This document shows, piece after piece, positions 18,643 through 26,333 of a DNA stretch of 64,000 nt; the stretch's first letter is position 1, and every line of letters starts with the position of its first letter. The notes under the pieces are model-generated. The model did not search any database. It was not told where the DNA came from and saw only the letters and a program-made list of their open reading frames with translations. Origin of the DNA: Dehalogenimonas lykanthroporepellens BL-DC-9 (lineage in GTDB: Bacteria > Chloroflexota > Dehalococcoidia > Dehalococcoidales > Dehalococcoidaceae). The stretch lies in NCBI GenBank assembly GCA_000143165.1, contig CP002084.1, positions 1,580,001 to 1,644,000 on the forward strand. The letters run 5' to 3'. The translations under genes and the position numbers were made by a program.

Positions 18643-21600
18643 CTAACTCTCAATCTTGATGGTGACTTCGATATCGCTGTAGACTGCCAGCTCGGCTTTG
18701 AGGGCCTGAAGAGAACGGATCAGCTCTTCCAGATCGGCAGCACTACTAATGGTCGCAGGGATGTTCACACTTCGGGAGAGCTTGGTTTGCCCGGCCTTTT
18801 TGGCCTCTTTGCGCTCTTCTTCAAGCCGGGACATCTGCCGTTCGTGGGCGGTTTTGATGATTCCGTCGCGAATGTCGTCAATCTGCGAGCGAACAACGAA
18901 TGACTGATTGAGCAGCTTTTTGATTCCGGCAAGGTCCTCGGTGCTTTCAACGGTGATGCCGTCAATTTGATTAAGAACCTGCGACTGTTCATCGCGACCC
19001 AATTCTGACCACTGAGGTAAACGCTGAAGCTCATCCGCCGCATCTTTAATGGCGGTTCGCTGTGTTTTTGCCATTTCAATGGCGGCATCCCGTGCACACC
19101 CCTTGATTGCCGTAAGAGAGGTGCTCAGATCCGCTAAGTGGGAATGAAAATCGTCTCGCGAAAGGCGCTCTCCCACCTGGGTCAGTTCATCGGCTAAATC
19201 CTGGCGGAGCTTCCCGGGAACTCCCGTATCGGGCAGAGCTTCGATGTCGCGACGATGTTGCTGAAGCTCCCGCACGGTTTGCTCCAGGCCGTTTTTTAAC
19301 GCCCGGTCGACCTCGGTGGCCCACTTCAACCCGTCATAAAGAGGTGACTCTTCACTGCCCAACCGTTGCGGTGCATCAGACGCGTCCGTCAACAGTACAT
19401 CCGCCAGGTCCTGGTTAAGAGAACGGATCACATCGCCACCCGGCAGGCCCAGGGCATCCAATTTTTCCGCCAGTGGTCCGAACTGATGCTGAAACTTGGG
19501 AAATTGCTTCGTCGCGGTCTTGCTGATTTCGTCCTCTAAAGGAATAACCGTATCGCCAACCAGGTCGGTCAGGCGCGTTGCGGCCCGGGCCAGGACTTCG
19601 TTTGATGGCCGCTCGTCGCGCAGTGATACGCCAACGACCTTAAACGAATTGTTGGTACGGAGCGCATCGATGGCCTGTTGGCCATTGACCGTCACCTCTC
19701 GCCCGGAGACCTTTATTTTGATTTCTCCGGCAACCAGCATGGCGGCGACGAGGTAGCGCAAGGTATCCTGCGACCAGCCGAACGGCGCATCAGTAAAGTG
19801 CTCGAGCATTCGCTTTCCTTCGACCGTGCCCAGACGGTCAATGTAATCGCGAATGCTGACTACTGCCTTATGGTCGGTTTTGATATGTGGCGTCCCTCCG
19901 GAAACCTGAACGAGCCCCAAAGGATCAACCGCTGAACTGACGGCTTTGAGGTTTCCAACCCGGAGAAACTTTTCGGCCAATGCCGTCTCCGCCCGGACAG
20001 GAGCTTCGCCATAGCGGTCAAAAACTTGCTCGGCGACATTGCTTAGATGCTTTTTGGTGGCATCGATCACATCCGGATTGACACTATCGACGGCTGTCGT
20101 TTGACCACGAAAAACAAATGACCCCTGCGACAAGCAACGTTTCAGCAAGTGTTCAAGCTCGCCGGTCAACTTGGTGGCACGGTCGGTCTGGGCCGCGCAG
20201 TACTCCTTGACTTCGGCGTCCGGGTCGTTTCGATAGCGCTGATGGATTTCTCGGCACCGATAAATTTCAGCGATCTTGTCATCGATATCCGAAGAGGTTC
20301 TACCAAGCAGGTAGATGGTGTTTTGGGCACTGCGCTGACGGGATTCTTCAATAAGCCGGGTTCGGGCCGTGTCATAGTCTTGGGGGGCGACAAACTCCAC
20401 CAGTGTCTGGATGGTTTCTCGCTCGCCTGCAAGAGGTGACACCATCGAACCCACCATGGCCTTGAGCCCGGTGGTAACGGCCAGTGATCCGTGCAGTCGC
20501 GTCGAAGGTAGAGGGCTGAAGGCGTCACGGAGCGCTTCGTTATGAATGCGCCGCGTCTCGATAGACCGCAAAGGGATCTGGGCTCGCTCCTGGTCGATAT
20601 CGTTCAACTTCTCACTGAAGAAGCAGAGGTTTCCATCCTTTTCTCCGAACGGCACGATGGCATCGTTGATAAGTTCTGCAATGGCGGCATCCACCTTGTC
20701 GCGTTGCGAGGGTGCATCGATACCGGCATGCATGAGGCTGGCGACATTTTGGGCCGTTACCGGCATGTTGCCGAGCACCTGCAGCACAGCCACTGTCTTG
20801 GCGACTTCCAGATGGAGTTGCGAACCGGTGAAGCGGATTTTAACCTTCCCGACCGCCTTATGAACGGATGGAAAAGCGCGACGAATGTCTTTTTCAAGGG
20901 CATCGTAGAGCGTGACCGTGGTCGCCAGCCAACCAACGGGCCTATTGGCAACCGGTTCCTGATCGTCCGGGCCTTCAACCAGAATATCCTGAATGACCTT
21001 GATGGCTGAGCGCAGGCCGATACCGCCGGTGGACTTGGCCAGCGCACCCAAGAGGTGCAACAGGATGTCGAAATGGGCAGGCAAGAATGGATACAGGTTG
21101 ACGAAGGTGGTCTTGTCGAAATCTGAGTCGTAATAGCGGGCGTCCTGCAGTTTGGTATTGTGGCGCAATGCCTGGCCAAACTTATCGAAAAGCCCTTCGA
21201 GTTCCTGCTGACCGCCCGGGGATTTGCCGAGAAGACGACGATAGCAAATTTCCTTGATATCGCTGGATTCAAGGTCGATTTGAATGGGAAAGCGGTCTTT
21301 GAGTTTGTACAGCTCGGGAGAGTTGAGGGCCGCACGCGGATCGTCCTCAGTCAGGGTCTGCTGAGCCGTACCGATGATCCACGCATTCCCTTCGCCAATG
21401 GCTTTCAGATTCTTGGCCAGGCCGTCAAGGTTGAGAATGAGATTTTGCCGTGAACCGACGTACTGACCAACCTCGTCGATGATGAACACAACAAATTCCT
21501 TGCCCGTTGTCTCGCGAACAATATCGAGCATTTCCTTGACGCGCTCATTCTCAAACCTTACGAAATCGGTCGTTTCCGTACTGAAAGCCGTCGATGATTT

Positions 21601-22269
21601 AAAAAGCTGCGGGTACATCTCATGGGCAATCTCAGGAATCAGGCTGTCGATCACCAGCGGATCGTTTTGCACTTCCTTCCACGGCGTCTCTAATTCATTC
21701 TGAATGCGGTTCGTGAACTCTTCATAACGACTGTCCTTCTGAAGTCGCCGCTCAAATGCCGCAACCTTGAGATTTCGGGAATAACCAGCCCACTGCAACA
21801 CCTTGTAATAAAGGACGGTCGATACGTCCTCCATGGTGGCCCCGGCCAGCATTTCACTGGCCAGATCAAGAAGCACGACAGCTGCAGAATGCCTGCTGGC
21901 CAGCGCCGCCAATTGCGCCCGGGTCTGAGACTTATTGAGCCTGTCCTGGAGATACTTGAGAAACGGCGTGCCCTCAATCGCTACGCTTTCGTCAAGGGCA
22001 AGCCCCAGGTATTTCGTGAATGAACTTTTACCCGAGCCATAGAACCCTGAGACCCAAACACCGACCTCATTCTCGCCACCCATCTCCATTGCCGCCTGCA
22101 TGCGTGTCAGCAGCCGTTCGAACTGCTCTTCGATGCTATCGGTGACGATGTATTCGGTGATTTCAGACTTAAGCCGCGCCTCTTGAGACGCGCTATAAGT
22201 GATGACTTTTTCGATTGTCCGGTAGATATCCTTGGCCGGATCAAACAGTTCTTTAATTTGAATTGACAT
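18643..22269 (-). CDS. brxC: BREX ATPase BrxC
   Basis: A 1,208-residue P-loop ATPase, the largest non-methyltransferase core component of BREX. Walker A is GFYGSGKSSF (75-84), and a Walker B-like segment FVVFIIDEVGQY lies near residue 260, followed by a sensor-like IIGTAQQTL. The C-terminal half is largely helical with likely coiled coils (for example LEEERKEAKKAGQ near the end). BrxC is required for both methylation and phage exclusion. A GGAGGGAA site precedes the ATG at 22269. It follows brxB by 16 bp and pglX by 5 bp, so translation is probably coupled. Length matches the family. Confidence 0.93.
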   Translation of the reverse strand: MSIQIKELFDPAKDIYRTIEKVITYSASQEARLKSEITEYIVTDSIEEQFERLLTRMQAAMEMGGENEVGVWVSGFYGSGKSSFTKYLGLALDESVAIEGTPFLKYLQDRLNKSQTRAQLAALASRHSAAVVLLDLASEMLAGATMEDVSTVLYYKVLQWAGYSRNLKVAAFERRLQKDSRYEEFTNRIQNELETPWKEVQNDPLVIDSLIPEIAHEMYPQLFKSSTAFSTETTDFVRFENERVKEMLDIVRETTGKEFVVFIIDEVGQYVGSRQNLILNLDGLAKNLKAIGEGNAWIIGTAQQTLTEDDPRAALNSPELYKLKDRFPIQIDLESSDIKEICYRRLLGKSPGGQQELEGLFDKFGQALRHNTKLQDARYYDSDFDKTTFVNLYPFLPAHFDILLHLLGALAKSTGGIGLRSAIKVIQDILVEGPDDQEPVANRPVGWLATTVTLYDALEKDIRRAFPSVHKAVGKVKIRFTGSQLHLEVAKTVAVLQVLGNMPVTAQNVASLMHAGIDAPSQRDKVDAAIAELINDAIVPFGEKDGNLCFFSEKLNDIDQERAQIPLRSIETRRIHNEALRDAFSPLPSTRLHGSLAVTTGLKAMVGSMVSPLAGERETIQTLVEFVAPQDYDTARTRLIEESRQRSAQNTIYLLGRTSSDIDDKIAEIYRCREIHQRYRNDPDAEVKEYCAAQTDRATKLTGELEHLLKRCLSQGSFVFRGQTTAVDSVNPDVIDATKKHLSNVAEQVFDRYGEAPVRAETALAEKFLRVGNLKAVSSAVDPLGLVQVSGGTPHIKTDHKAVVSIRDYIDRLGTVEGKRMLEHFTDAPFGWSQDTLRYLVAAMLVAGEIKIKVSGREVTVNGQQAIDALRTNNSFKVVGVSLRDERPSNEVLARAATRLTDLVGDTVIPLEDEISKTATKQFPKFQHQFGPLAEKLDALGLPGGDVIRSLNQDLADVLLTDASDAPQRLGSEESPLYDGLKWATEVDRALKNGLEQTVRELQQHRRDIEALPDTGVPGKLRQDLADELTQVGERLSRDDFHSHLADLSTSLTAIKGCARDAAIEMAKTQRTAIKDAADELQRLPQWSELGRDEQSQVLNQIDGITVESTEDLAGIKKLLNQSFVVRSQIDDIRDGIIKTAHERQMSRLEEERKEAKKAGQTKLSRSVNIPATISSAADLEELIRSLQALKAELAVYSDIEVTIKIES

Positions 22270-22285
22270 GGGTCATTCCCTCCGT

Positions 22286-22858
22286 TTATCCGCCAACGTG
22301 CACCGAACGATAATTGCCGTCTTCAGGGTAAAAGCCCATGAACTTCAGGCGTGTTTTACCTGTCCGCTCTCCCGGGTAGAGGAAGACGGTTGGCACATGA
22401 AATTTTCCGTATAGCTGACTCTCAATCGCACCGATTCGCATGTAAGGATGTAGCGCTTCAAGGTCGGTGACGAGTAAGAGGGCGTTCGGAATGTCCTGTA
22501 ATTTCGTGAGTTCGGCCTCAAGACGCTGCTGTAGAGATCCTTGCGACAGCGCATTTGCCAGGGCATCGTTGGTCCGCTTCCATGCCTGGGGAGCCTTCCG
22601 ATCAGCCGAAAGCCAGATTTTTCTTGGGGCGGCTGTTGAAAGAATTGAGGTGATGTGTTCCGCAATGGAAAAGGGATGCACATCCCAGCCCTCATTGCGA
22701 AGCCTTGACGTCCAGGCTGGCAACGAGCGTTTCACGTCCAGAATCTGAGATGGAGGAAAAACGAGGTAGTAAACCGGCTCGAAGCTGGCGTGGCCAAGAT
22801 CCCGCCCATGCCGCATCCTCTCAATCAGTTCATCGAAATTAGCCTTGAGATATGGCAC
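22286..22858 (-). CDS. brxB: BREX protein BrxB (DUF1788)
   Basis: A 190-residue DUF1788 protein, a small core BREX component of the BrxB family. The text VYYLVFPPSQILDVKRSLPAW and HPFSIAEHITSIL near the N-terminus, and later LLLVTDLEALHPYMRIGAIES with TVFLYPGERTG, match BrxB. The start is GTG at 22858 because a clear AGAGGAG lies 8 nt upstream and the protein then begins VPYLKANFDELIERM, as family members do. A longer frame back to 22933 would overlap brxA by 95 bp and is unlikely. The chosen start still overlaps the brxA 3' end by 20 bp. Confidence 0.88.
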   Translation of the reverse strand: MPYLKANFDELIERMRHGRDLGHASFEPVYYLVFPPSQILDVKRSLPAWTSRLRNEGWDVHPFSIAEHITSILSTAAPRKIWLSADRKAPQAWKRTNDALANALSQGSLQQRLEAELTKLQDIPNALLLVTDLEALHPYMRIGAIESQLYGKFHVPTVFLYPGERTGKTRLKFMGFYPEDGNYRSVHVGG

Positions 22859-23624
22859 TGGAAAGCTCCTCTGGATTTTTACATTGCCAACCGATGCGGA
22901 TGACCTCACCCGCTGTCTGCACAAGAAACACACCCTTCAAAGATAAACGTCTCAATTCCGTGACGACGTCGGAACGATCCATGCCCAAAAGCGCCCAATC
23001 GGAATGAGCCACAACCGTATTGTCACCCAGACCGGAAAAATGGAGATCGTAGGCCAAAACAATGGCGACGTTGGGTTCGGTTCGGAAAGGAATAATCTTA
23101 CGGTTTACTTTTTGTCCGCGCTCTAACATGCCGAAATCAGCGCATGTACCTGTAAGATAACCGGCCACATTTTTAATTGTCTTTTCTGACCATGGAGTTG
23201 TTGTCAAACCCGCTTGAACAGCTTTGGTAACAAAAATCTGTGCTTCACTGTTCGAAATGGACTCATGTCCAGCTGCATAGGCAGGCCAGTAAACCTCGCG
23301 AACGAAATCTTCCAATATTTGATTGGCACGACAGGTATATATGAATAGCAACTGTTCTACCTCTCGACTCGAGAGGTCTGGTCGCAAGTTTTTCAAATAT
23401 TCAGCTGGCTTCCCATCATTTACAAGAAACCGAGGAGCGAAACACCCACTTATGAGATTACGCAGCCGACGGGCCGAAATTCCAGGAAAGCTACCGGAGT
23501 TCAAAGCCTCTTCAAATAATTGGGTTGAGGACATCCCTGGGGTCCAAACATTGAGAAGAGCATTGGTCTCTTCTATCATGCCCAGGCCGGTCCCAAGCTG
23601 GCTTGTGTATCGTTTTTGTTTCAT
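22839..23624 (-). CDS. brxA: BREX protein BrxA (DUF1819)
   Basis: A 261-residue DUF1819 protein, the small DNA-binding BREX component BrxA. The beginning KRYTSQLGTGLGMIEETNALL and the following ARRLRNLISGCFAPRFL are characteristic. The C-terminal part, AIVLAYDLHFSGLGDNTVVAHSDW then VTELRRLSLKGVFLVQTAGEVIRIGW, resembles the winged-helix region of the family. The ATG at 23624 overlaps the previous gene's TGA by 4 bp (ATGA). Gene order brxA-brxB-brxC-pglX-pglZ-brxL is that of type I BREX. Confidence 0.9.
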   Translation of the reverse strand: MKQKRYTSQLGTGLGMIEETNALLNVWTPGMSSTQLFEEALNSGSFPGISARRLRNLISGCFAPRFLVNDGKPAEYLKNLRPDLSSREVEQLLFIYTCRANQILEDFVREVYWPAYAAGHESISNSEAQIFVTKAVQAGLTTTPWSEKTIKNVAGYLTGTCADFGMLERGQKVNRKIIPFRTEPNVAIVLAYDLHFSGLGDNTVVAHSDWALLGMDRSDVVTELRRLSLKGVFLVQTAGEVIRIGWQCKNPEELSSAISQG

Positions 23625-24133
23625 GTCCTATCCGAAAAAAACGGGAATGTTTCCCGTTGATGCTCAAAACCATTGAGATAAAAGGCTGCAACATCTTTCC
23701 AAACTGACGTGTCCCGCAATGCCGACAGGTGGCCGACTTTGACGGGTCCTTGCGACGTTTTCTGGGCACTGCCCGCATACCCACGAAGGAATTGCGTTGC
23801 AGAGTCCACATCTCTCATGACCTCAGTAAGGGCCGCATTGATTTCATCTTTGGCGATTGTCTGAAGCGCCTGTTCTATGTCCTCAGGTAACCGGAAAAGG
23901 TGGAATACATTTCCAACGCCGATCCGGTCGTCATGGACCAATGCCGCTGCGGAAACGACACCCTGATACTGCGCATGGATATACGTCCGTGGGAAAACCG
24001 GCGCGAGAAATGCCTTTCCGTTATTTCCGCAAAAGGAACTCGTCCACCAACGTGGGGTGGCCTGCTCACCGAGCAACCCGACAGCAACGCGCAAAAGTGC
24101 CAGCTGCTTGATTTGCTGTGTATTTAGAGTCAT
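23621..24133 (-). CDS. BrxE-like protein preceding brxA
   Basis: A 170-residue protein starting MTLNTQQIKQLALLRVAVGLLGEQ. The segment RWWTSSFCGNNGKAFLAPVFPRT followed by AALVHDDRIGVGNVFHLFRLP resembles what I recall of BrxE, a protein defined in type 6 BREX loci upstream of brxA. This is from memory and is moderate evidence. The ATG at 24133 is used because GGGGTAGGGA lies upstream and homology-like sequence begins there; a longer frame to 24292 overlaps the HTH gene in another frame. It overlaps brxA by 4 bp, so it belongs to the operon. If correct, the locus combines a type 6 feature (brxE) with a type I end (brxL). Confidence 0.55.
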   Translation of the reverse strand: MTLNTQQIKQLALLRVAVGLLGEQATPRWWTSSFCGNNGKAFLAPVFPRTYIHAQYQGVVSAAALVHDDRIGVGNVFHLFRLPEDIEQALQTIAKDEINAALTEVMRDVDSATQFLRGYAGSAQKTSQGPVKVGHLSALRDTSVWKDVAAFYLNGFEHQRETFPFFSDRT

Positions 24134-24158
24134 AAAAATCCCTACCCCTGTGACAAAA

Positions 24159-24347
24159 TCACTCGGTTTCAGCTCCTCGATTACGAACCCACTCGTCGAT
24201 TTCGTCTTTTTTGAACTTCCAGAGACGACCGATCTTATGGGCAGGCATATCGTGCTTATCAATCCAGCGGTAAACGGTGTCACTGCTGACACCGAGGTAC
24301 TTGCCTATTTCTTCAACCGATAACCAGCGGTCTTCCATCTCTGCCAT
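24159..24347 (-). CDS. Small helix-turn-helix (excisionase/AlpA-like) regulator heading the BREX operon
   Basis: A 62-residue winged HTH protein: DRWLSVEEIGKYLGVSSDTVYRWI forms the HTH, followed by KIGRLWKFKKDEIDEWV, the wing typical of MerR/excisionase-like (helix-turn-helix_17) domains. It is the first gene after the promoter at 24434-24462, 25 bp before the brxE-like gene. The start at 24347 follows a purine-rich GAGGACGAGAG; ATGs at 24362 and 24338 are also in frame. Its likely job is operon control, perhaps through the ATGCAGGCT repeats just upstream of the promoter (inference). A clear paralogue heads the divergent operon at 62949. Confidence 0.78.
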   Translation of the reverse strand: MAEMEDRWLSVEEIGKYLGVSSDTVYRWIDKHDMPAHKIGRLWKFKKDEIDEWVRNRGAETE

Positions 24348-24433
24348 TTCTCTCGTCCTCATGGAGGATTGGATATTATGTAACTGTCATACACGGGAAT
24401 CCGAGCGAAATTCCCCAACTTAAAACAGCCTTT

Positions 24434-24462
24434 AATATATTTTGGCAGAGGTAGATTGTCAA
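24434..24462 (-). promoter_or_regulatory. Sigma-70-like promoter of the BREX-ShosTA-Hachiman operon
   Basis: On the minus strand a perfect TTGACA (24457-24462) is followed by exactly 17 bp and TATATT (24434-24439), close to the consensus. Transcription should begin near 24427, leaving about 80 nt of leader before the HTH gene. It is the only strong promoter-like sequence I see in the leftward 20-kb operon. The phage-side cyclotransferase gene ends about 40 bp upstream with no obvious terminator, so read-through from that side is also possible. Confidence 0.72.
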
Positions 24463-24469
24463 ACGTTTT

Positions 24470-24498
24470 AGCCTGCATAAGTCCGCAAAAGCCTGCAT
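24470..24498 (-). repeat. Direct repeats ATGCAGGCT upstream of the BREX promoter
   Basis: The 9-mer ATGCAGGCT occurs on the minus strand at 24470-24478 and 24490-24498, 20 bp apart start to start (two helical turns). The nearer copy ends 7 bp upstream of the -35 box. The spacing and position suit an activator or repressor site, perhaps for the HTH protein encoded first in the operon. That is inference; no binding data are available. Confidence 0.4.
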
Positions 24499-24503
24499 TC
24501 CTC

Positions 24504-25022
24504 TCATAACCACTGGCCACTGGCGACTCTTTCCGCGTAAGGCGGGCATGGCATCCAATAGGTCCAGGCTGGAATCGAGGTGCGCCCGCATAGCACCGCC
24601 ACCATCACCCGCTGGTACATGCTGTGGCCGCCAGGCCGAAAGCCTTCCAGCCGGTCGATGGGCGGCAGGTCGCGCTGCGGGTCGGTGAAGGTCACCAGTT
24701 CCCCATGGATCAGATCCCAGTCGCCAGTCGGGCGTCCGAAGCGCGGAGTGCCGATCTTTTGCTGCCTGCGGGCGTCGGCCAGTGGATCGGCGGTGCCCCG
24801 GGCCAGGATCAAACCTTCCGGCACCTCGATGGCCGGGAACCCGGCATGAAGGTGGTAGAGCCTGCCCCAGACCACGGCCGGTTCGATGCTGCGGGCCTGG
24901 GCGCAGAAGCGTTGATGGTTCCAGTAGCCCTGTTTCAGTGTGCCGTAGACGAAGAGCCGGAGGATGGTCTCGGGAGTGTCTTCCGGGTTTGTGTTCAGCT
25001 TCGCGGTGTCTCCAATGTTCAT
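24504..25022 (-). CDS. Gamma-glutamylcyclotransferase-like (AIG2/GGCT fold) protein
   Basis: A 172-residue cyclotransferase-fold protein. The substrate-binding loop FVYGTLKQGYWNH (about 25-37) and the catalytic-Glu region PPIDRLEGFRPGG (about 122-134) are the family signatures. Enzymes of this fold cyclise gamma-glutamyl amines, releasing pyroglutamate. The ATG at 25022 overlaps the upstream amidotransferase stop by 4 bp (ATGA). Together with the amidotransferase and amidoligase upstream it forms a cluster predicted to make, trim or recycle a gamma-glutamyl-type peptide linkage. The C-terminus (YWMPCPPYAERVASGQW) is complete. Confidence 0.82.
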   Translation of the reverse strand: MNIGDTAKLNTNPEDTPETILRLFVYGTLKQGYWNHQRFCAQARSIEPAVVWGRLYHLHAGFPAIEVPEGLILARGTADPLADARRQQKIGTPRFGRPTGDWDLIHGELVTFTDPQRDLPPIDRLEGFRPGGHSMYQRVMVAVLCGRTSIPAWTYWMPCPPYAERVASGQWL

Positions 25023-25816
25023 GCATTTACTCCTTCGGGCAGTGTCCCTTTGCGCTCCTGAGGGATGAAGCGGAATTCGCTGTTTTCGATGGCCCGCACA
25101 TCCTCGTGGCGGATGGTGAGCATGGTCATGGGCGGCACCTCCAGCTCGCGCCAGCCCTTCTCGTTGTCCACGGCAAAGTCGATGAAGGCGGGCTCCGAGG
25201 CGTAGAGCACCACCCGGTGCTGGCGGTGGATGCGCAGGCAGAGCGGCTTGTTGCCCTTGAGTACGGTGATGGTGCCGGGGTCGAGCCGCGAGGCCAGCAC
25301 GGCGCTCATCTGGCCGCGACAGAGGGCAAGCGCCTTCTTCAGCCCCTCCTGGTCGATGGGGCCTTCTGGCGCGAAGCGGTCGGCCAGACGGAAGATCAGC
25401 TCGCTGTCCACCTCGGCGTAGCGCGGCAGTCCGAGACGGCGGAACAGATAATCGGCGTTGTAGATGGTGCCGTTGTGGGTGCCGATGACGATCCCGGCCC
25501 GGATGGGATGGTTGTTGCGGTTATTGAACTCGTTGCCCCGGGTGCGCCAGCGGGTGTGGCCCATGAGAATGGTGGTCTCGTTGTCGACCTGCCCGAGCAG
25601 CTCCTGGAACGGCTTCTCGTAGACCAGCTCGTGCGCCCGAATCGGCCGCTTGAAGATGCGGTGGCTGCCGTCGGTCTTGAGCCAGGCCAGGCCGGAGGCG
25701 TGCGGGCCGCGCTCCTCGCTGTGCAGCAGCATGCGGATGAAGAGCTCGCGCAGGTAATCCCGCTCGTCGGGCCGTCTGCGCTTGCGGCCGAAGATGATGC
25801 CTACTTGTCCGCACAT
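25019..25816 (-). CDS. Class II glutamine amidotransferase (Ntn hydrolase)
   Basis: A 265-residue glutaminase-type amidotransferase. The chosen start gives MCGQVGIIFG, placing Cys2 as the N-terminal nucleophile exposed after Met removal. The family motifs GHTRWRTRG and the following HNGTIYNADYLF support a GATase II domain; AEVDSELIF matches the conserved Asp-Ser-Glu element. No synthetase domain is fused, so ammonia would be passed to a partner, plausibly the amidoligase upstream. AAGGAGG lies before the ATG at 25816, while the longer frame to 25912 has none. It overlaps the upstream gene by 16 bp and the cyclotransferase by 4 bp. Confidence 0.87.
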   Translation of the reverse strand: MCGQVGIIFGRKRRRPDERDYLRELFIRMLLHSEERGPHASGLAWLKTDGSHRIFKRPIRAHELVYEKPFQELLGQVDNETTILMGHTRWRTRGNEFNNRNNHPIRAGIVIGTHNGTIYNADYLFRRLGLPRYAEVDSELIFRLADRFAPEGPIDQEGLKKALALCRGQMSAVLASRLDPGTITVLKGNKPLCLRIHRQHRVVLYASEPAFIDFAVDNEKGWRELEVPPMTMLTIRHEDVRAIENSEFRFIPQERKGTLPEGVNA

Positions 25817-26322
25817 GGAGCCGGGTCCTCCTTGCCGCCGAAGTTCTTGCCAAGCGGTCTCGTCCCTTCGAGGACGAAGGCCGCGTATTCGCGCCGGTGA
25901 TCCGCCAGCCACTCGGCCACCTCCGGGTAGCCCATATCAGCGGTCAGTCGGACCACTTCCTGGTGGTCGAGCATGTTGGTGCGCCCCGAGAGCCGTACCG
26001 TCTCCAGGGCTTCGAGGAAGCGTTCCGGCCAGGGATCGCTGACCTTGTCTTCGGGCAGAAACTCGATCAGGCCGTGCCGGGCCAGACGGGTAAGAAACTC
26101 GGCGGCCGCAGCGGCGGCATCCTCCGGCAGAGGCTGGGTCGGCCCGCCTTCGATGCCGGAGAGCACCTCGGTCATGTAGTCCCGGGGCGCTCGGCTGGCG
26201 GTGAACGGCGTCTGGCCGCGCATCAGCTCGACAACTGCTAGGCAGTCAGTGGCCTGCAGGGTTTCCCCGCTGCCGGGGATCGGTTCGCCGTCCAGCGTGG
26301 TGGAGCGGATCAGAATCTTCAT
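25801..26322 (-). CDS. Unrecognised helical protein of the amidoligase cluster (possibly DUF5049-containing)
   Basis: A 173-residue acidic protein beginning MKILIRSTTLDGEPIPGSGE, with a strong AAGGAGG site. The N-terminal part (LAVVELMRGQTPF) and the C-terminal TNMLDHQEVVRLTADMGY followed by EWLADHRREYAAFVLEG are all helical. The latter pattern resembles DUF5049, which I recall from phage and mobile-element proteins, but this is weak. It lies 11 bp after the amidoligase gene and overlaps the amidotransferase by 16 bp, so it is part of the four-gene cluster. It may be the substrate or scaffold of the modification, but there is no direct evidence. Confidence 0.55.
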   Translation of the reverse strand: MKILIRSTTLDGEPIPGSGETLQATDCLAVVELMRGQTPFTASRAPRDYMTEVLSGIEGGPTQPLPEDAAAAAAEFLTRLARHGLIEFLPEDKVSDPWPERFLEALETVRLSGRTNMLDHQEVVRLTADMGYPEVAEWLADHRREYAAFVLEGTRPLGKNFGGKEDPAPCADK

Positions 26323-26333
26323 GGGGCACCTCC

